DNA of 64,000 nucleotides, taken from the NCBI GenBank assembly GCA_025403435.1, contig CM046345.1, positions 12,590,235 to 12,654,234 of the forward strand. The letters are read 5' to 3'. Below are positions 1 through 10,586 of the stretch, one piece after another. Position numbers and translations under genes: made by a program. The notes below the pieces were generated by a model. That model searched no databases, was not told where the DNA came from, and saw nothing but the letters and a program-made list of their open reading frames with translations. The stretch comes from Artocarpus heterophyllus (lineage: Eukaryota > Streptophyta > Magnoliopsida > Rosales > Moraceae). How positions within the stretch are numbered: the stretch's first letter is position 1; every line of letters starts with the position of its first letter.

Positions 1-1257
1 CTAGTGTGGCAAAAGAGTAGGGAGCCACTTGGATGGACCCGATCATCTGATACCTGGCCATAGCTGAGTTGCCCGACGACCGAGAATAGGCCCACTGAAT
101 CCACAATAGCTCAGCCTAATATTCAATAATTAGGGGAAAACTTTATCGACGTAGCTACACTACCTTGTGCCTGAGATGCATGGAGCCCAAAAAAGCTTAA
201 TATTTGATGAAAGAAAACCATGAAGGGCTATGTGGAAACCATGTAGGGGAATGTTCCATGGCCCAGAAATGCCTTCGTCAAGGGTAATATTGGCAGACCA
301 TGGAGCAAGATTGCAAGGAATTAACATAAAAATGCCTTAAATGTCAACAATTTGCCCAGGCAATCGAAAGTCATGTCGAGCCGCTTAACTCGGTGATGTT
401 TGCCTAGCCATTTCCAAATGGAATATTGACCTAATCAAACCACTCCCCCAAGCCTAGTCACAGCTCAAATATTGCATCGTGGCTATTGACAACCTCACCA
501 AGTAGGTAGAGGTTGAGCCATGCACTAGCATGACCGAGATAAAGTGCGCCAACTTCATCTAGAAAAACATCATCTGTTGGTTTGGAATCCTACATACCGT
601 TGTGACCGACAACACCAAACAATTCAAATCATTAAGTCTCCCCATCTGTGTGAGCAACTTGGCATCAAAAAGGTTTTTTCCTCGCATGGCTATCCTCAAA
701 GCAACGGGTAGGTTGAAGGAGTCAACAAAAGAACCAAGGACAACTTGAAGAAAAAACTAGAGGACCTTAATGGTGCGTGGATCGATAAGCTCGCGAAGGT
801 GCTCTGGGCATATTGGACTACAGCCCAGACTGCCACTAGGGAGACTCCATTCTCCCTCGTCTATGGGGCCGAGGCAATTATCCCGGCTGAGGTTGGCCTA
901 TCGAGCTTTAGGATCAAGCAGTACGATGAGCTTCGAAATGCTGAAATCATGATGTTCGAGCTTGATCTACTTAAGGAGAAAAGGGATCGGGCGATTATCC
1001 ACACTACGGCTTGGAACTAGGTGATTGCTCGGTACTCTAACAAGCGGGTTCAACTGAGGAGCTTTAAAGTTGGTGACTTAGTATTCAAAAAAGTTGTAGT
1101 GCTACAACCTAGGCTCAGCTCATTCGGATCCAAGTGGGACGGCCCGTTCAAGGTCATAAAAATAGTATGGCCAGGCACATGTAGACTCTCCGACATGGAA
1201 GGGAACGTGCTTGACCATCCTTGGAACATCGAGCACTTAAAAAGATTCTTTTGCTAA
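1..1257 (+). pseudogene. Ty3/gypsy Tat-lineage integrase, decayed 3' end of pol
   Basis: This is the end of a retrotransposon polyprotein: a linker, then the integrase that joins element cDNA to host DNA. In order I see a degraded zinc-binding H2C2 region (about 215-370, including CLKCQQFAQ), the core start WNIDLIKP near 415-440, VVTDNTKQF near 600-625, and a VEGVNK-like stretch with the third acidic residue near 715. A conserved stretch follows (WAYWTTAQTATRETPFSLVY, 805-865), and then the GPY/F-type tail (KWDGPFKVIK, 1132-1161; HPWNIEHLKRFFC, ending at 1257). Stop codons and frame changes lie throughout, for example a stop at 1018-1020 directly before the tail, so it cannot make a full enzyme. 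The 5' part of the element lies outside the window. The assignment to integrase is firm. The Tat lineage is inferred from the antisense ORF downstream and from similarity to the element at 6,640-13,158. Confidence 0.88.
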
Positions 1258-1716
1258 CAAGGGCCAGAACTATTTTTTGACCTCTAGCTACATTCTTTTA
1301 TAACGAGGCCTGCTAAGAAGAACCAAGATGTAAAGAAAATATTGCTAACGATACCCATTTTAAAGAACTCCTCTGAGCAATTCTAATAAAAAGGCCATAA
1401 TCCTTGAAGAGGGGAGGCCACCTTAACTCCCACCTAGGGGACTTGACTACAAATCCTGAAGAGGGGGAGTCATCCCAAAAATGGAACTGGCAAGCTAATT
1501 AGCATGATACCGACCATGAGTGGGCTTGAAGCACTAGTCCACTAGTCTGCCACCATATGGACGACCTGGCCAAGAGTTACCCTCACACGACAGCGATTTC
1601 GGGAACATAACTCCCGACCATAATAGACTTATAAAAGTTCAACTAAACTTAAACAAGTCTAATGGGGGCTATGGGGTACTATAGTACTACCCAACATTTT
1701 AGCTGACCTCACCCTT

Positions 1717-2115
1717 GGAGCTTTCAACTTGGAGAAAATGAAATTGACATTTCATTCCTGAGAAGCTTTTAACTTGAGAAATTCTTTCCCAAGAAGCTTT
1801 TAACTTGGGAAAAATGAAATCAGAATTTCATTTTTGGGTCGTTGTAGTCAACTTCATCCAATAAGCTTTTAACTCAAAGAAAATAAAATTGACATTCCAT
1901 TCTTGATAAGCTTTTAACTTGAGAAATTCATTCTCGAGAAGCTTTTAACTTGGGAAAAATAGGATTAGCTTTTCATTTCCAAGAAAGTTTGTCCCCGAGG
2001 AACCTTCAACTTGGAAAAATGAAATTGGCATCTTGTTTTCAAAAAATGGAATTAACATTTCATGTTCGAGGAATAATAAACTTGGAAAATGAAAATAAAA
2101 TTTCATTAGGAAATA
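1717..2115 (+). repeat. Imperfect tandem repeats in the 3' region of the Tat element
   Basis: Diverged copies of AGAAGCTTTTAACTTGGGAA alternate with AAATGAAATT...ATTTCATT stretches. Copies of the AGCTTTTAACTTG core start near 1717, 1762, 1792, 1863, 1908 and 1938, with weaker ones to about 2000. Many units contain the inverted pair AATGAAAT/ATTTCATT. The block lies between the integrase end and the antisense ORF. This part of Tat elements is known to be variable and repeat-rich. No coding function is seen. Confidence 0.7.
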
Positions 2116-2189
2116 AATTGTTAAATAGTCCAGGAGATACAAGTAACCAGACACCTCTTTAGCCTAGACAGAGAGTAATTACAAAAAAA

Positions 2190-4560
2190 TCTTAATCGTA
2201 GGCCCTACCCTTGGTGTCCTCGTTCTCACCGTCTCCATCCTCGACTTCCAAATCTACCACTGCCTCACAATTTTCCAGCTTTGCCTCCTCGTCTACCTCC
2301 AGCTTGACTATAATTGTCTCCGTCCTTTGTGGACACTTTGAACTCCTCGATTGCTTGGGTTAGGCAGCCGGGTAGCTCCTCCCTTAAGAAGCGATCGTGC
2401 TCCTCTCGGGCGGCCTACAGGTCAGCCTCGGTCCTAGCCTTGTTCACCTTTTCCTGGGTAGCCCTCGCATCCTCCTCAGCTCAGGTGACGACAAACTTTG
2501 CCTGGTCAAGCTTGGCGACTTTCAACTTCAATGTTTTCTTAGCCTTGTCTCTCAGTAAGTCGGCCTTCTTGGCCTTCTTCCTTTTGAAGCCAACCTCATA
2601 CGTCCTAATGATATTCGCCATCTTTAGGAGGGAGCTGGCCTAAAAATGAAAGTTGGTTAGGACAGAGAGGAAAAAAGGCAAAGTGACAAAGAGCTTAGGG
2701 TTGGGATCAACTTACCCTAACCGAAGCATGGAACGCTGCTCAGAACCAGTCTGAGAAGTTTTCCTCCTTCATCTTTTCAAAGAACTCCTCCCCGGGGACC
2801 TCATGACCAATGGTCTCAACCATCAGTCGCTGGGTAGTGGGACGTCTCCTTAAGGGATTTGTCGTCTGTGGCGACACAATGGGGACTACCATGGGTGGAC
2901 GGTCCCAGCTTAATAATCTGCCAGACCTGCTCGACTGTGGTTAAGAGGGGGCTGTTAGGGGCGAGAGGTTGCTCAACCCTTAGGGTCCTCTTTCTTTTGG
3001 ACCCGGCCATGCCTTTCCCTTTCAAACAATGGAGGTTCTCCATCATCCTTCGCCGTTCTTCTCCAGATACCTACCAGGAAAAAATATATGCAATAAGAAA
3101 TCACCAAGACAAGATGAGCTCAATAGAAATTTAAAAAAAAAACTTGGTATTTACTGCCAATCTGGAGCTAGTACGATAGATAGAGGTGTCGAATCACATC
3201 TTCGAGGTCCTCGTCTACCATAGGTGGCCCTAGAGCGAAGGAACCATTCTACGAGTTCTCAAAACTAGACGATGATGGCTCCATCATTGGCCAGTTGGAT
3301 CAGCTAGTGCTCGGCCCTAGGATGTCAATGGCCTTAGGCCTTGCTATTGTAACCTACCAGGCCGACCAGACAGGAGGAACATTTTGGCAGGAATTTATTG
3401 AGCTAGACTCCCCAAACCAATCGTAATGGGAGGGGTTGGTCTTTCAGAGGAAGAAGGACTGCTGTCGAGTAGACTTAGACTTGCTGTATAAATCCTCCAT
3501 TGCCTTAATGACCTTGCTCGAAGCCCATGGTTTCTTCGACTAGACATGGCCTTGCTCGAACCTGGTTAGGACTTCTTGCTCCTCAGGAACTACTTCATCA
3601 GCTTGGGTTAAGTAATTCCCCCCGACTTTAAACCACTTGAACTTCAATAGCTTGTCAAAGTCGGGGTTGCCCAAGATGAAGTCCATCTTAAAGCTAGTGA
3701 AGTAATACCACCCGGACTACTGGGGAAGCTTTTTCATCTTATATACTTATTTGAAGGCCTCCCACAGTATCTCGGTTGCCCAGTAGTACCTCCAAAGTAT
3801 ATACATCCTAATCATAAAACAGTAATAGTTTGGGTTGAGCTAGGCAGGGCCCAAGTTCAAATCGTTTAGTGCCTGACAAAGAAGAGAATGAAAAGGTAAA
3901 TGGAGCTTGGCCTTGACGACATTGGCATACAGGGAATATGGCCTATGGGCGGGTTCAATGATGAGTCTCTATGCCTAGGTAGAACAAGCTCGACGTCGTC
4001 CAGAATGCTATATTCCTGACAGAGTGTATCATGACAAAACTACGTTAGCATGCTTGCTGCCAAGGTCTGGCTAGGCTGAGAACTTTTATATGCGATGACA
4101 CCCTAGACCCTGGTGGCCATGAGCCTCTCCTCAACATCCTCTTCTTCGACAGTGGCTTCCTTGGATTCCTTGTCCTCGGCTAGTTGATCCTTGACAGAGG
4201 CATCCATGGTTACCTAGCCCACGACTAGGGCAGAAGCACCAGCACCTTGACTCGAGGTACTCGACACGTCGGAGGCCGCCACCAAGCTGGCTCACTCTCG
4301 GGCTGTAACTTGGGATGTGCCAGTGGCTGCCGCCCCGATGTACGAGTCTTCACCCCTACACGGCCTAACCGGGCGCCTATTGTCAATCATATCCAAGAAT
4401 TCCTACTCAGGTGCCATCTTGGCATTGAGCCTTAAGATCATAGTCTACCGGGCTGCCTCATCATCTTTCGAAGATAGTTCCTTAATGTCAACTTCAACCA
4501 TCATTGATTGGTCGTTATCAGTGCTATTATCCGACCATGAGATGTTTACATTCTAAGAGT
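2190..4560 (-). pseudogene. Antisense ORF of a Tat-lineage element (Transposase_28-like), decayed
   Basis: Read on the minus strand, against the retroelement's own sense, this region encodes remnants of a protein. An acidic, low-complexity start lies near 4,550-4,150. A conserved block near 3,990-3,600 reads LYANVVKAKLHLPFHSLL, then LNPNYYCFMIRMYILWRYYW, then YYFTSFKMDF. A lysine- and glutamate-rich, probably coiled-coil tail near 2,640-2,300 reads KKAKKADLLRDKAKKTLKLK and then ELPGCLTQAIEEFKVS. Stops and frameshifts break every frame. The middle block matches my memory of the family annotated as putative gypsy-type transposon (Pfam Transposase_28), which occurs as an antisense gene between integrase and 3' LTR in Tat-lineage elements such as Grande and Retand. 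The function of that gene is unknown. Identification is by eye and moderately sure. Confidence 0.68.
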
Positions 4561-4787
4561 CACTAAGATCATTCATTTTTAAGTATACTTCTCAGGAAAA
4601 TTACCTGCTAGGCTTTGTAAAAGCTTGTGAAAAGTCTAAAGTCCTTAGGTTACGAACTATAGCTTGACAACTAAAACTTGAAAGTCACAAAGTTTGGCTA
4701 TGTTTACGCATTGAAATAATAGAGAACTAACTCCTATTGATAGTCGCGGCTCAAGCATGAAACTCAGGCATGGTAAACGAAGAGGTG

Positions 4788-5555
4788 TGATGATTACACC
4801 CGTCAGGGAGATATCCAATCACATGTTGACATGTGTCCTTTCAAGCTTTATCGTGTGACCTCTCATCTTCCATCACCCCGAGATGCCGTATGAGGGCCAA
4901 CCTAAAGCTGACCTCACCCACTCAGCGTAGTCCACACAATGGAGCACCAACCAGGTGCACTAGGGGGCTACTATTAGGAGTGAGCTCGGTGCTGTGTGCT
5001 GGTGAACCGATTCCTAGTGGTCGGCAGATGTGCTCAGCAACATTCACTAGGAGCACAATCTTGAAGCCTCATAAGCTCGGCTCATCTATCCAAGGTGCTC
5101 GGGTTAGATTGTTAGAGCCTACAAACAGGCAGCCATTCACCACGAGAAGCCAACATATGGCCATAGTCTCATCATCACATGGAAGCTAATCCACCGACGG
5201 AGACCATGCCATATGTCATCTGCCTTCTGACAAGCCTTGATGTGACACACGGGTCGTGCCCACCTAACACCTGGTTTAAGTGGCAACTTATAAATATAGC
5301 GCATTTACTGTAGCTCGAGACAAGCGTGCTCCTTCACAACTAACTAGCTCCCGTTCTCTACTTAGTAGTGCCTGCCTTGAGCGTCAAAGAGCCCTTGTCT
5401 GGTACCTTATCAGTACCCCCTTTACCTCCTACGCATCTCTCCTCTTGTCGCAGGTACATCCAAGCAGGCTAAGATGAGCAGGGAAGAGCCGTCCGACCAC
5501 CGTGCATAACCGCACGTGGTGTTGATCCACTACCACTCACTGGTAAGCATCAACA
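4788..5555 (+). mobile_element. LTR of the plus-strand Tat element
   Basis: This sequence follows the antisense ORF where the 3' LTR is expected. A TATA box (TATAAATA, 5,290-5,297) lies about two thirds of the way in, and the segment ends GTAAGCATCAACA. Two start points are possible: TGATGATTAC at 4,788, which pairs with GCATCA at 5,547-5,552, or TGTTGACATG at 4,824, which pairs with TCAACA ending at 5,555. The other LTR lies outside the window, so the ends are not proven and no target duplication can be shown. The bases after 5,555 weakly resemble a primer-binding site and leader, which would instead suggest a 5' LTR. Confidence 0.6.
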
Positions 5556-6639
5556 ACCGCCAATGGGACACAAGCTACAGACGAGGAAGCCCTACCTATT
5601 GAAGGAGTCTAAGGACCAACTGGATTTTTTTTGAATCCCTTGTACTGGACTTCCTTTATGAAATACAAGATGCTTTTGGTCTAATTGTCCTTTGATATTT
5701 TAATCAAGTCGATTTAGGAAGCTGACCTTTGTTGTGATAATGCAAAAATTTTCTAAGTGTTTGCCTGAGGGAATTTCCTTGTATATACCTTTCCATGGAG
5801 AGTCAACTTGGCTACCAATCTTTGGTAATAGCCTTAGCTTTAAACAAGGGCATTGTTTGCTCATAAAAATCCAACCTTCAAATAAAGATCCAACCTACAA
5901 CTAGAAATCCATCCTGCAAAATAGAATAAAATGCACTATGGCTCCATCTGGGGGCAAACCTTTAAGGCTTGGCCTCTTTTTCAAATAAAATCCAAATGCT
6001 CAGCGGTTCTACCTAGGGGTAAACTTTCAAATCTTTCACTTTTTTTTATTCTCTGAATACCCAATGGTTCCACCCGAGGGCAAACCTTTAAGAGTTTTGC
6101 TTATTTTGCCCTTTGGGCTAGCTTGACGGATCTTATAGGGTGTAGAGCTTTTGGCTCATTTTGCCGATCCCTCTTCGATAGAGCTTAAACTTAGGCCTCT
6201 TTTTCCCAAGTGCACTCTTTTAGTGCAGAGATAAGGCTTTGCCTTTTTCTCTTTGGCAGGCTTTTAAGTGGGTAAAGGTTTGGGAGTAGGGCTTTTATGG
6301 GCCATCCTTATTTTTACTCGCGTAGAGTTTTAAGTCTTTACCTCATGAAGCTCTTGGAATTTTTTTGGGGGTATGAGGATTTCAGGCCTTTTTTTTCCTA
6401 TGAGATCGTAGGGGCGAGCTTTTTGGACTTCTATTTTTCATCGACCTTTTTGGGCATAGAGTCCAAGGCTTTGCCTTGTGAAACTCTTTTGGATGCCATC
6501 TTAGGTGAGGATGAAGTCTTCTTGGCTTCCCTACCTCCATGTCAAATAAAGTGTAGCTATTGTTTGCATTCGAATGTAGCAAGTATTTCACAAAAGAGCT
6601 CTTATGGAGTCCTATTTTATTAACAAAATTTTGCAGTAC
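5556..6639. other. 3' non-coding region of the minus-strand Tat element
   Basis: The region lies between the LTR ending near 5,555 and the integrase end near 6,640. It is T-rich on the plus strand. It holds three diverged direct repeats spaced 60-65 bp, each a GGTTCCACCCGAGGGCAAAC-like phrase (near 5,940, 6,003 and 6,063). Open frames here are short and unlike known proteins. The element's own 3' LTR is not seen, so the element is either truncated or interrupted by the plus-strand Tat element, with its remaining part left of the window. Confidence 0.45.
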
Positions 6640-7660
6640 TGATAGTAGGGCTATAAATGTTTGGCCTTTTATGGATGTTCGACTTATCGGCCTTTCATTG
6701 ATTCTAATATGTAGGTACGTGGCCTTGTTATGTTTCAAACCTTTTAAGGACCCTCCCAATTGGGGCCCAAGTTTTCAACATTTCCAGGCTTTATGTTGGA
6801 GGTTACCCTTCTCAGTACCAGATCCCCAGTGTGAGTACCATCTTTCCTTGACTCTCATGTTCTAATATCTTGTCGCCCTTTGTTGGTATACGGTGAGGCA
6901 TGTTTGATAGTCGATCCTTCGCTTCTCCAATAGGTTAAGCTTGGCATCCAAGAGTTGAGGATTTTCTACATCATTGTACCCGATTACTCGATTGGTCGGG
7001 GCCATTATCTCTATGGGTAGGATTGCCTCGACGCCATAGGTGAGGGAAAAGGGGGTTTCTCTTGTAGTTGTTCTACTCGTGGTTTTGTAAGCCCATAACA
7101 CTTTGGGTAGCTCTTTAGCCCAACACCCTTTGAGATCATCCAACCATTTTTTTAGCGTGTGCTTGATGATCTTGTTAACAACTTTACCTGTCCATTCGTT
7201 TAAGGGTAGACGACCATCAAGAAATTTTTGTGGATGCTAAGGTCTTCGTAAAGGTTTCGTGTTTTGGCATTGTTAAACTACATGCCATCTTTTGAGATGA
7301 TTGAATAGGGTATGCCAAAGCAGCAGATGATATGAGAAAATGAAGCTTGTATAATTCATCTCTTAAATTGTGGCAAATGCCTTAGCCTCTACCCATTTCC
7401 TATAATAATTAACAATGATTATGGCAAACTTAAGGCTTTTGGGGCCATGACAAAGGGTTCAATTATGTCAATCCCCCATTTTGCAAATGGCCAAGGGCTT
7501 AAGATCGATGTTAGGTTTTCCGGATGAGACCTCGATACATGGGCATAACGCTGGCACTTATCACACTTGTGATCGTAGTCGTAGGCATCCCTTTGTAAGG
7601 TCGGCCAATAGTATCCCTGCCTTAGTGTTTTATGAGCCAATGATTACCCCCAGTATGGTT
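6640..7660 (-). pseudogene. Tat-lineage integrase of the minus-strand element
   Basis: Minus-strand integrase remnant. It shows GYYWPTLQRD and CDKCQRYAH (H2C2 zinc-binding region, 7,640-7,530), WGIDIIEP (first catalytic Asp, near 7,465), and NGQVKVVNKIIKHTL (near 7,200-7,150). These are followed by a well-kept stretch from 7,143 (KVLWAYKTTSRTTTRETPFS) and a GPY/F tail whose phase must be shifted to read GPNWEGP (near 6,755), ending YYQ near 6,640. Two of the three catalytic acids look lost: the usual DNG reads KDG before a stop near 7,295, and the Glu position in NGQxE reads Lys. Stops and frameshifts are frequent, so it is inactive. The region 7,660-8,170 is a decayed linker from the RNase H with no further recognisable domain. 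Confidence 0.85.
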
Positions 7661-8171
7661 TCCATATAAGCCTTTGTGTACTTCTGCCATCACCTACAAT
7701 CCTTCTTCCTTAATAAGGCACCGAAGGAGAAGAGTAGCATTGCCTCAATGGTAAAGAATATTGTCATGTAGCAAATAGTGTGCTGACTTGTAGCAAGTTC
7801 TTTTAGCTTCCAAGGGATCAAATGGTGCACTTTGCTTGAGAGATACGTGGCTATAAGGTCATCAAACTGTCTCTTGTGTCCACCATCCATCTGGAAGCTC
7901 TACGGTCACCCTTAGTCTCGTTGGTTTCCTTGTCAGCCGCCATCTCGGCCACCAACTGGCCACCTCAGGTCTTTCGAGTCGTCATCTGAGGGTTTACTAG
8001 TGTCTCTTTCCAGATGGTTGGGACTTCTAGGATTTCAATAGGAATGACCCTCAGCAACTTGGAGTCCTTTGACGTTACCAGGCGAGCTAAAGCGTTTACA
8101 CTACTATTTTTAGTGCATTGTATTTGCTTGATTTCCTAAGAATGTAATTTGGATAACTCATGCCTAACCTT

Positions 8172-8393
8172 CTACAAGCACTGAAGCATCCTTTCATCCT
8201 TTGCCTTATACTCATCCGTGATTTGATTCACAACGAGTTGTAAGTCACTATATATCTTCAAAAGGTCGGCTCCCAAGTGGTGGACAAGCTTTAGCCCTGC
8301 AAGCAGATCCTCAAACTCAGCTTCATTATTGGAGGCTTTAAACTTAAATCTTACTACCGTTGTGAATTTGTGATTTTTGGGGCTTACCAGCAT
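8172..8393 (-). pseudogene. Additional (archaeal-type) RNase H domain of Tat pol
   Basis: The fragment reads KASNNEAEFEDLLAGLKLVH and then a stretch ending SDLQLVVNQITDEYKAKD. This is the pattern of the extra archaeal-like RNase H placed between the normal RT-RNase H and the integrase in Tat-lineage gypsy elements. The acidic residues of NNEAEFE and SDLQL are kept. It is a fragment of a longer domain whose start, upstream near 8,450, is disrupted. RNase H would degrade the RNA strand of the RNA-DNA hybrid during reverse transcription. This domain is the main reason for naming the element Tat. Confidence 0.82.
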
Positions 8394-8539
8394 TACCCCT
8401 ACACATACCCCATGCTCGTTTAAGAAGCCATTGACATATTACTCCTACCCCCTTTAGGTTGTTTCTTGTTCAAGTTCACTTGGTCGTGCAATGAATTCTA
8501 CCATGAAGTCAGCTAGACTTGCCCTTTGATCAATGTTCT

Positions 8540-9760
8540 TGGCTTATACTCTATGTTGTATTAGCTTAACTTGACCGACTATTTTAGTAGTCTCCTAGAG
8601 GTTTTTGGCTTTTGTAGGGCTTGCCTTAAGGGGTAGTTGGTCAACACCACCACCTTATGCTTGAAGAAATACCTTTTTAATTTACTTATTGACATGATCA
8701 AAGCTAGGGTGAGCTTTTCCATGTTAGGGTTTCTTGACTCTGTATCGAGCAATCATTTGCTGGCATAATAGACTGGAAATTAGGTTTTGCCTTCTTGCCT
8801 GATCAGCATGGAGCTAATAGCATGAGGCGATATAGCCAGGTAAATTTGTATGGTCTCCCAAGCAGAGCTTTAGACAGTAGTAGTGGTTTCCCAAGGTAAC
8901 TCTTCAAACTTTTGAAGGCATCATCATACTTGGCCATCCATTCAAAGGGTTTTCTTGCTTTTCAGATGTCGAAGAATGGAATGCACTTGTCCATCACCCT
9001 AGAGACACAGCAGCTCATCGCTATCGCACATCTTGTAAGCCTCTACACCTCTTTAGGCTTTCGAGGGGCTTCCATATCTAGCAAGGCCCGGATCTTTTCA
9101 GGGTTGCCTCAATCCCTCGGCTACTTACCATAAATCCTAGGAATTTCCCTGATGCGACACCAAAGGCACATTTTAGAGGGTTAAGTTTCATTCTATACTT
9201 CCTTAAGATTTTGAACGTCTCGTCTGGATAAGCAATATGGCAGCTTGCCTTCATGAACTTCACCTTCACCAGCATATCATCCACATACACATCTATAGTT
9301 TTCCCTACCTGCTCGGCAAATTATTCACAATCGCTGATATGTCACCCCTGCATTCTATAGTTTGAATAGTATGATGAGGTAGCAACATAGCCCTCTATCA
9401 ATAATGAAAGAGGTATGCTCTTGATCTCGTGGGTGCATAGGGATTTCATGATAACCTAAATAGGCATTCATGAAGCTTAACAGTTCATGGCCCACGATAA
9501 CATTGACTAGGTGGTTTATACAGGGTAGAGGAAAACTATCCTTTGGGCATGCCTTGTTCAAGTCACTGAAGTTGATGCACATCCTCTACTTTCCATTGGG
9601 CTTCTTGACAAGGACAGGATTCCAGATCCAATCTGGGTACCTCGATTCTCTTATAAACCTGTTCTTTTCTAGCTTGTCTACCTTCTCCTTGAGGGCTTCA
9701 TATCTTTCTTAATTTAAGGGTTGCTTTTTTGCCTCTTCGAGGGATAGCCAGGGTTAATAT
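8540..9760 (-). pseudogene. Reverse transcriptase and RNase H, Tat element (left arm)
   Basis: On the minus strand, RT blocks run in order from about 9,700: FSDLNKACPKDSFPLP (9,575-9,528), LSFMNAYLGYHEIPMH (9,481-9,434), the active-site MYVDDMLVKV (9,290-9,261), and KCAFGVASGKFLGFMVSSRG (from about 9,175). RNase H follows as YYASK...LLDTESRNPNMEKLTLALI, then KLKRYFFKHKVVVLTNYPLR (about 8,780-8,600). The YVDD motif is intact, but frameshifts and stops separate the blocks. The same blocks occur in inverted orientation at 63,170-64,000. Reverse transcriptase would copy element RNA into DNA in the cytoplasmic particle. This copy cannot be translated as one protein. Confidence 0.87.
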
Positions 9761-10049
9761 TAAGGCGGTGGCAGGTAACTTCTAGGTCAATTCCTTTCAT
9801 GTCCTTGTGTGTTCATGCAAACACGTTAAAGTTTCACCTGAGAGAACCTTTAAATTCTTGTACCTCCTATCCTTCAATCCTAACCCAATTGTAAGGGCCT
9901 TTGTGGGGTCATCCTCATCTACGTTTATCTCCACCTGATCCTTCGCAGGCTCTATACTAGTTACTTCTTCTCCTAGCCTTGGGTCTAAGTCTTCTACATG
10001 CTTCTCACCATCCTTATCTCCATCCTCTTAGGGTTGGCATAGGCGTGGA

Positions 10050-10450
10050 TGGTGTGGGAATAAGTTTGCCTAGACTTATATTGATTCCTTCTTATCTCGC
10101 CTAGGGAACTTAACTTTTTGGTGATAAATAAAGGTCATAGCCTTTAAGGCTCTCAATGTGGGCCTTTCTATAACTGCATTGTATTGGTCTCTGCCCTTTA
10201 TGATAAGGAAACTAGACATGATCGTTATTGCCTTTGGCTTTTCTCCTATTGTGATGGAGAGTGTGATTGTTCCTTCAAGTATTATGCTATCTCCGATGAA
10301 CCCATATAGCAGACGAGAGTTTGATTTGTCTAGTCTAATGAGATTCCCATTTTGCACAAACAATCTGAGTAAATGATATCTACTGAACTGTCATTGTCTA
10401 CCAAAATTCAAAAAATAGTATAATTGCCAATCATCGCCTTGACCACCAGG
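10050..10450 (-). pseudogene. Retropepsin-like protease, Tat element (left arm)
   Basis: On the minus strand the active-site region reads ILVDNDSSVDIIYSDC (near 10,410-10,365), a variant of the Asp-Thr/Asn-Gly-Ser retropepsin signature. A protease fold continues with GTITLSITIGEKPKAITIMS and YNAVIERPTLRALKA. The enzyme would cut the Gag-Pol polyprotein. A stop between the active-site stretch and the segment starting at 10,363 breaks the frame. The inverted copy is at 62,470-62,800. The 290 bases between this and the RT hold decayed linker only. Confidence 0.78.
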
Positions 10451-10586
10451 GCATCGTTGTGTGGGAAATGAACTCTATGTGCATCTGCCTCTAAGAAGGT
10501 GATCTCTGTCCCCTTGTAGTTTGGCATCTTGGTGGGTTTGCTTGTTGAGACATTCTAATATTTATCCTAAAGCTCTCCTTTGCCTC

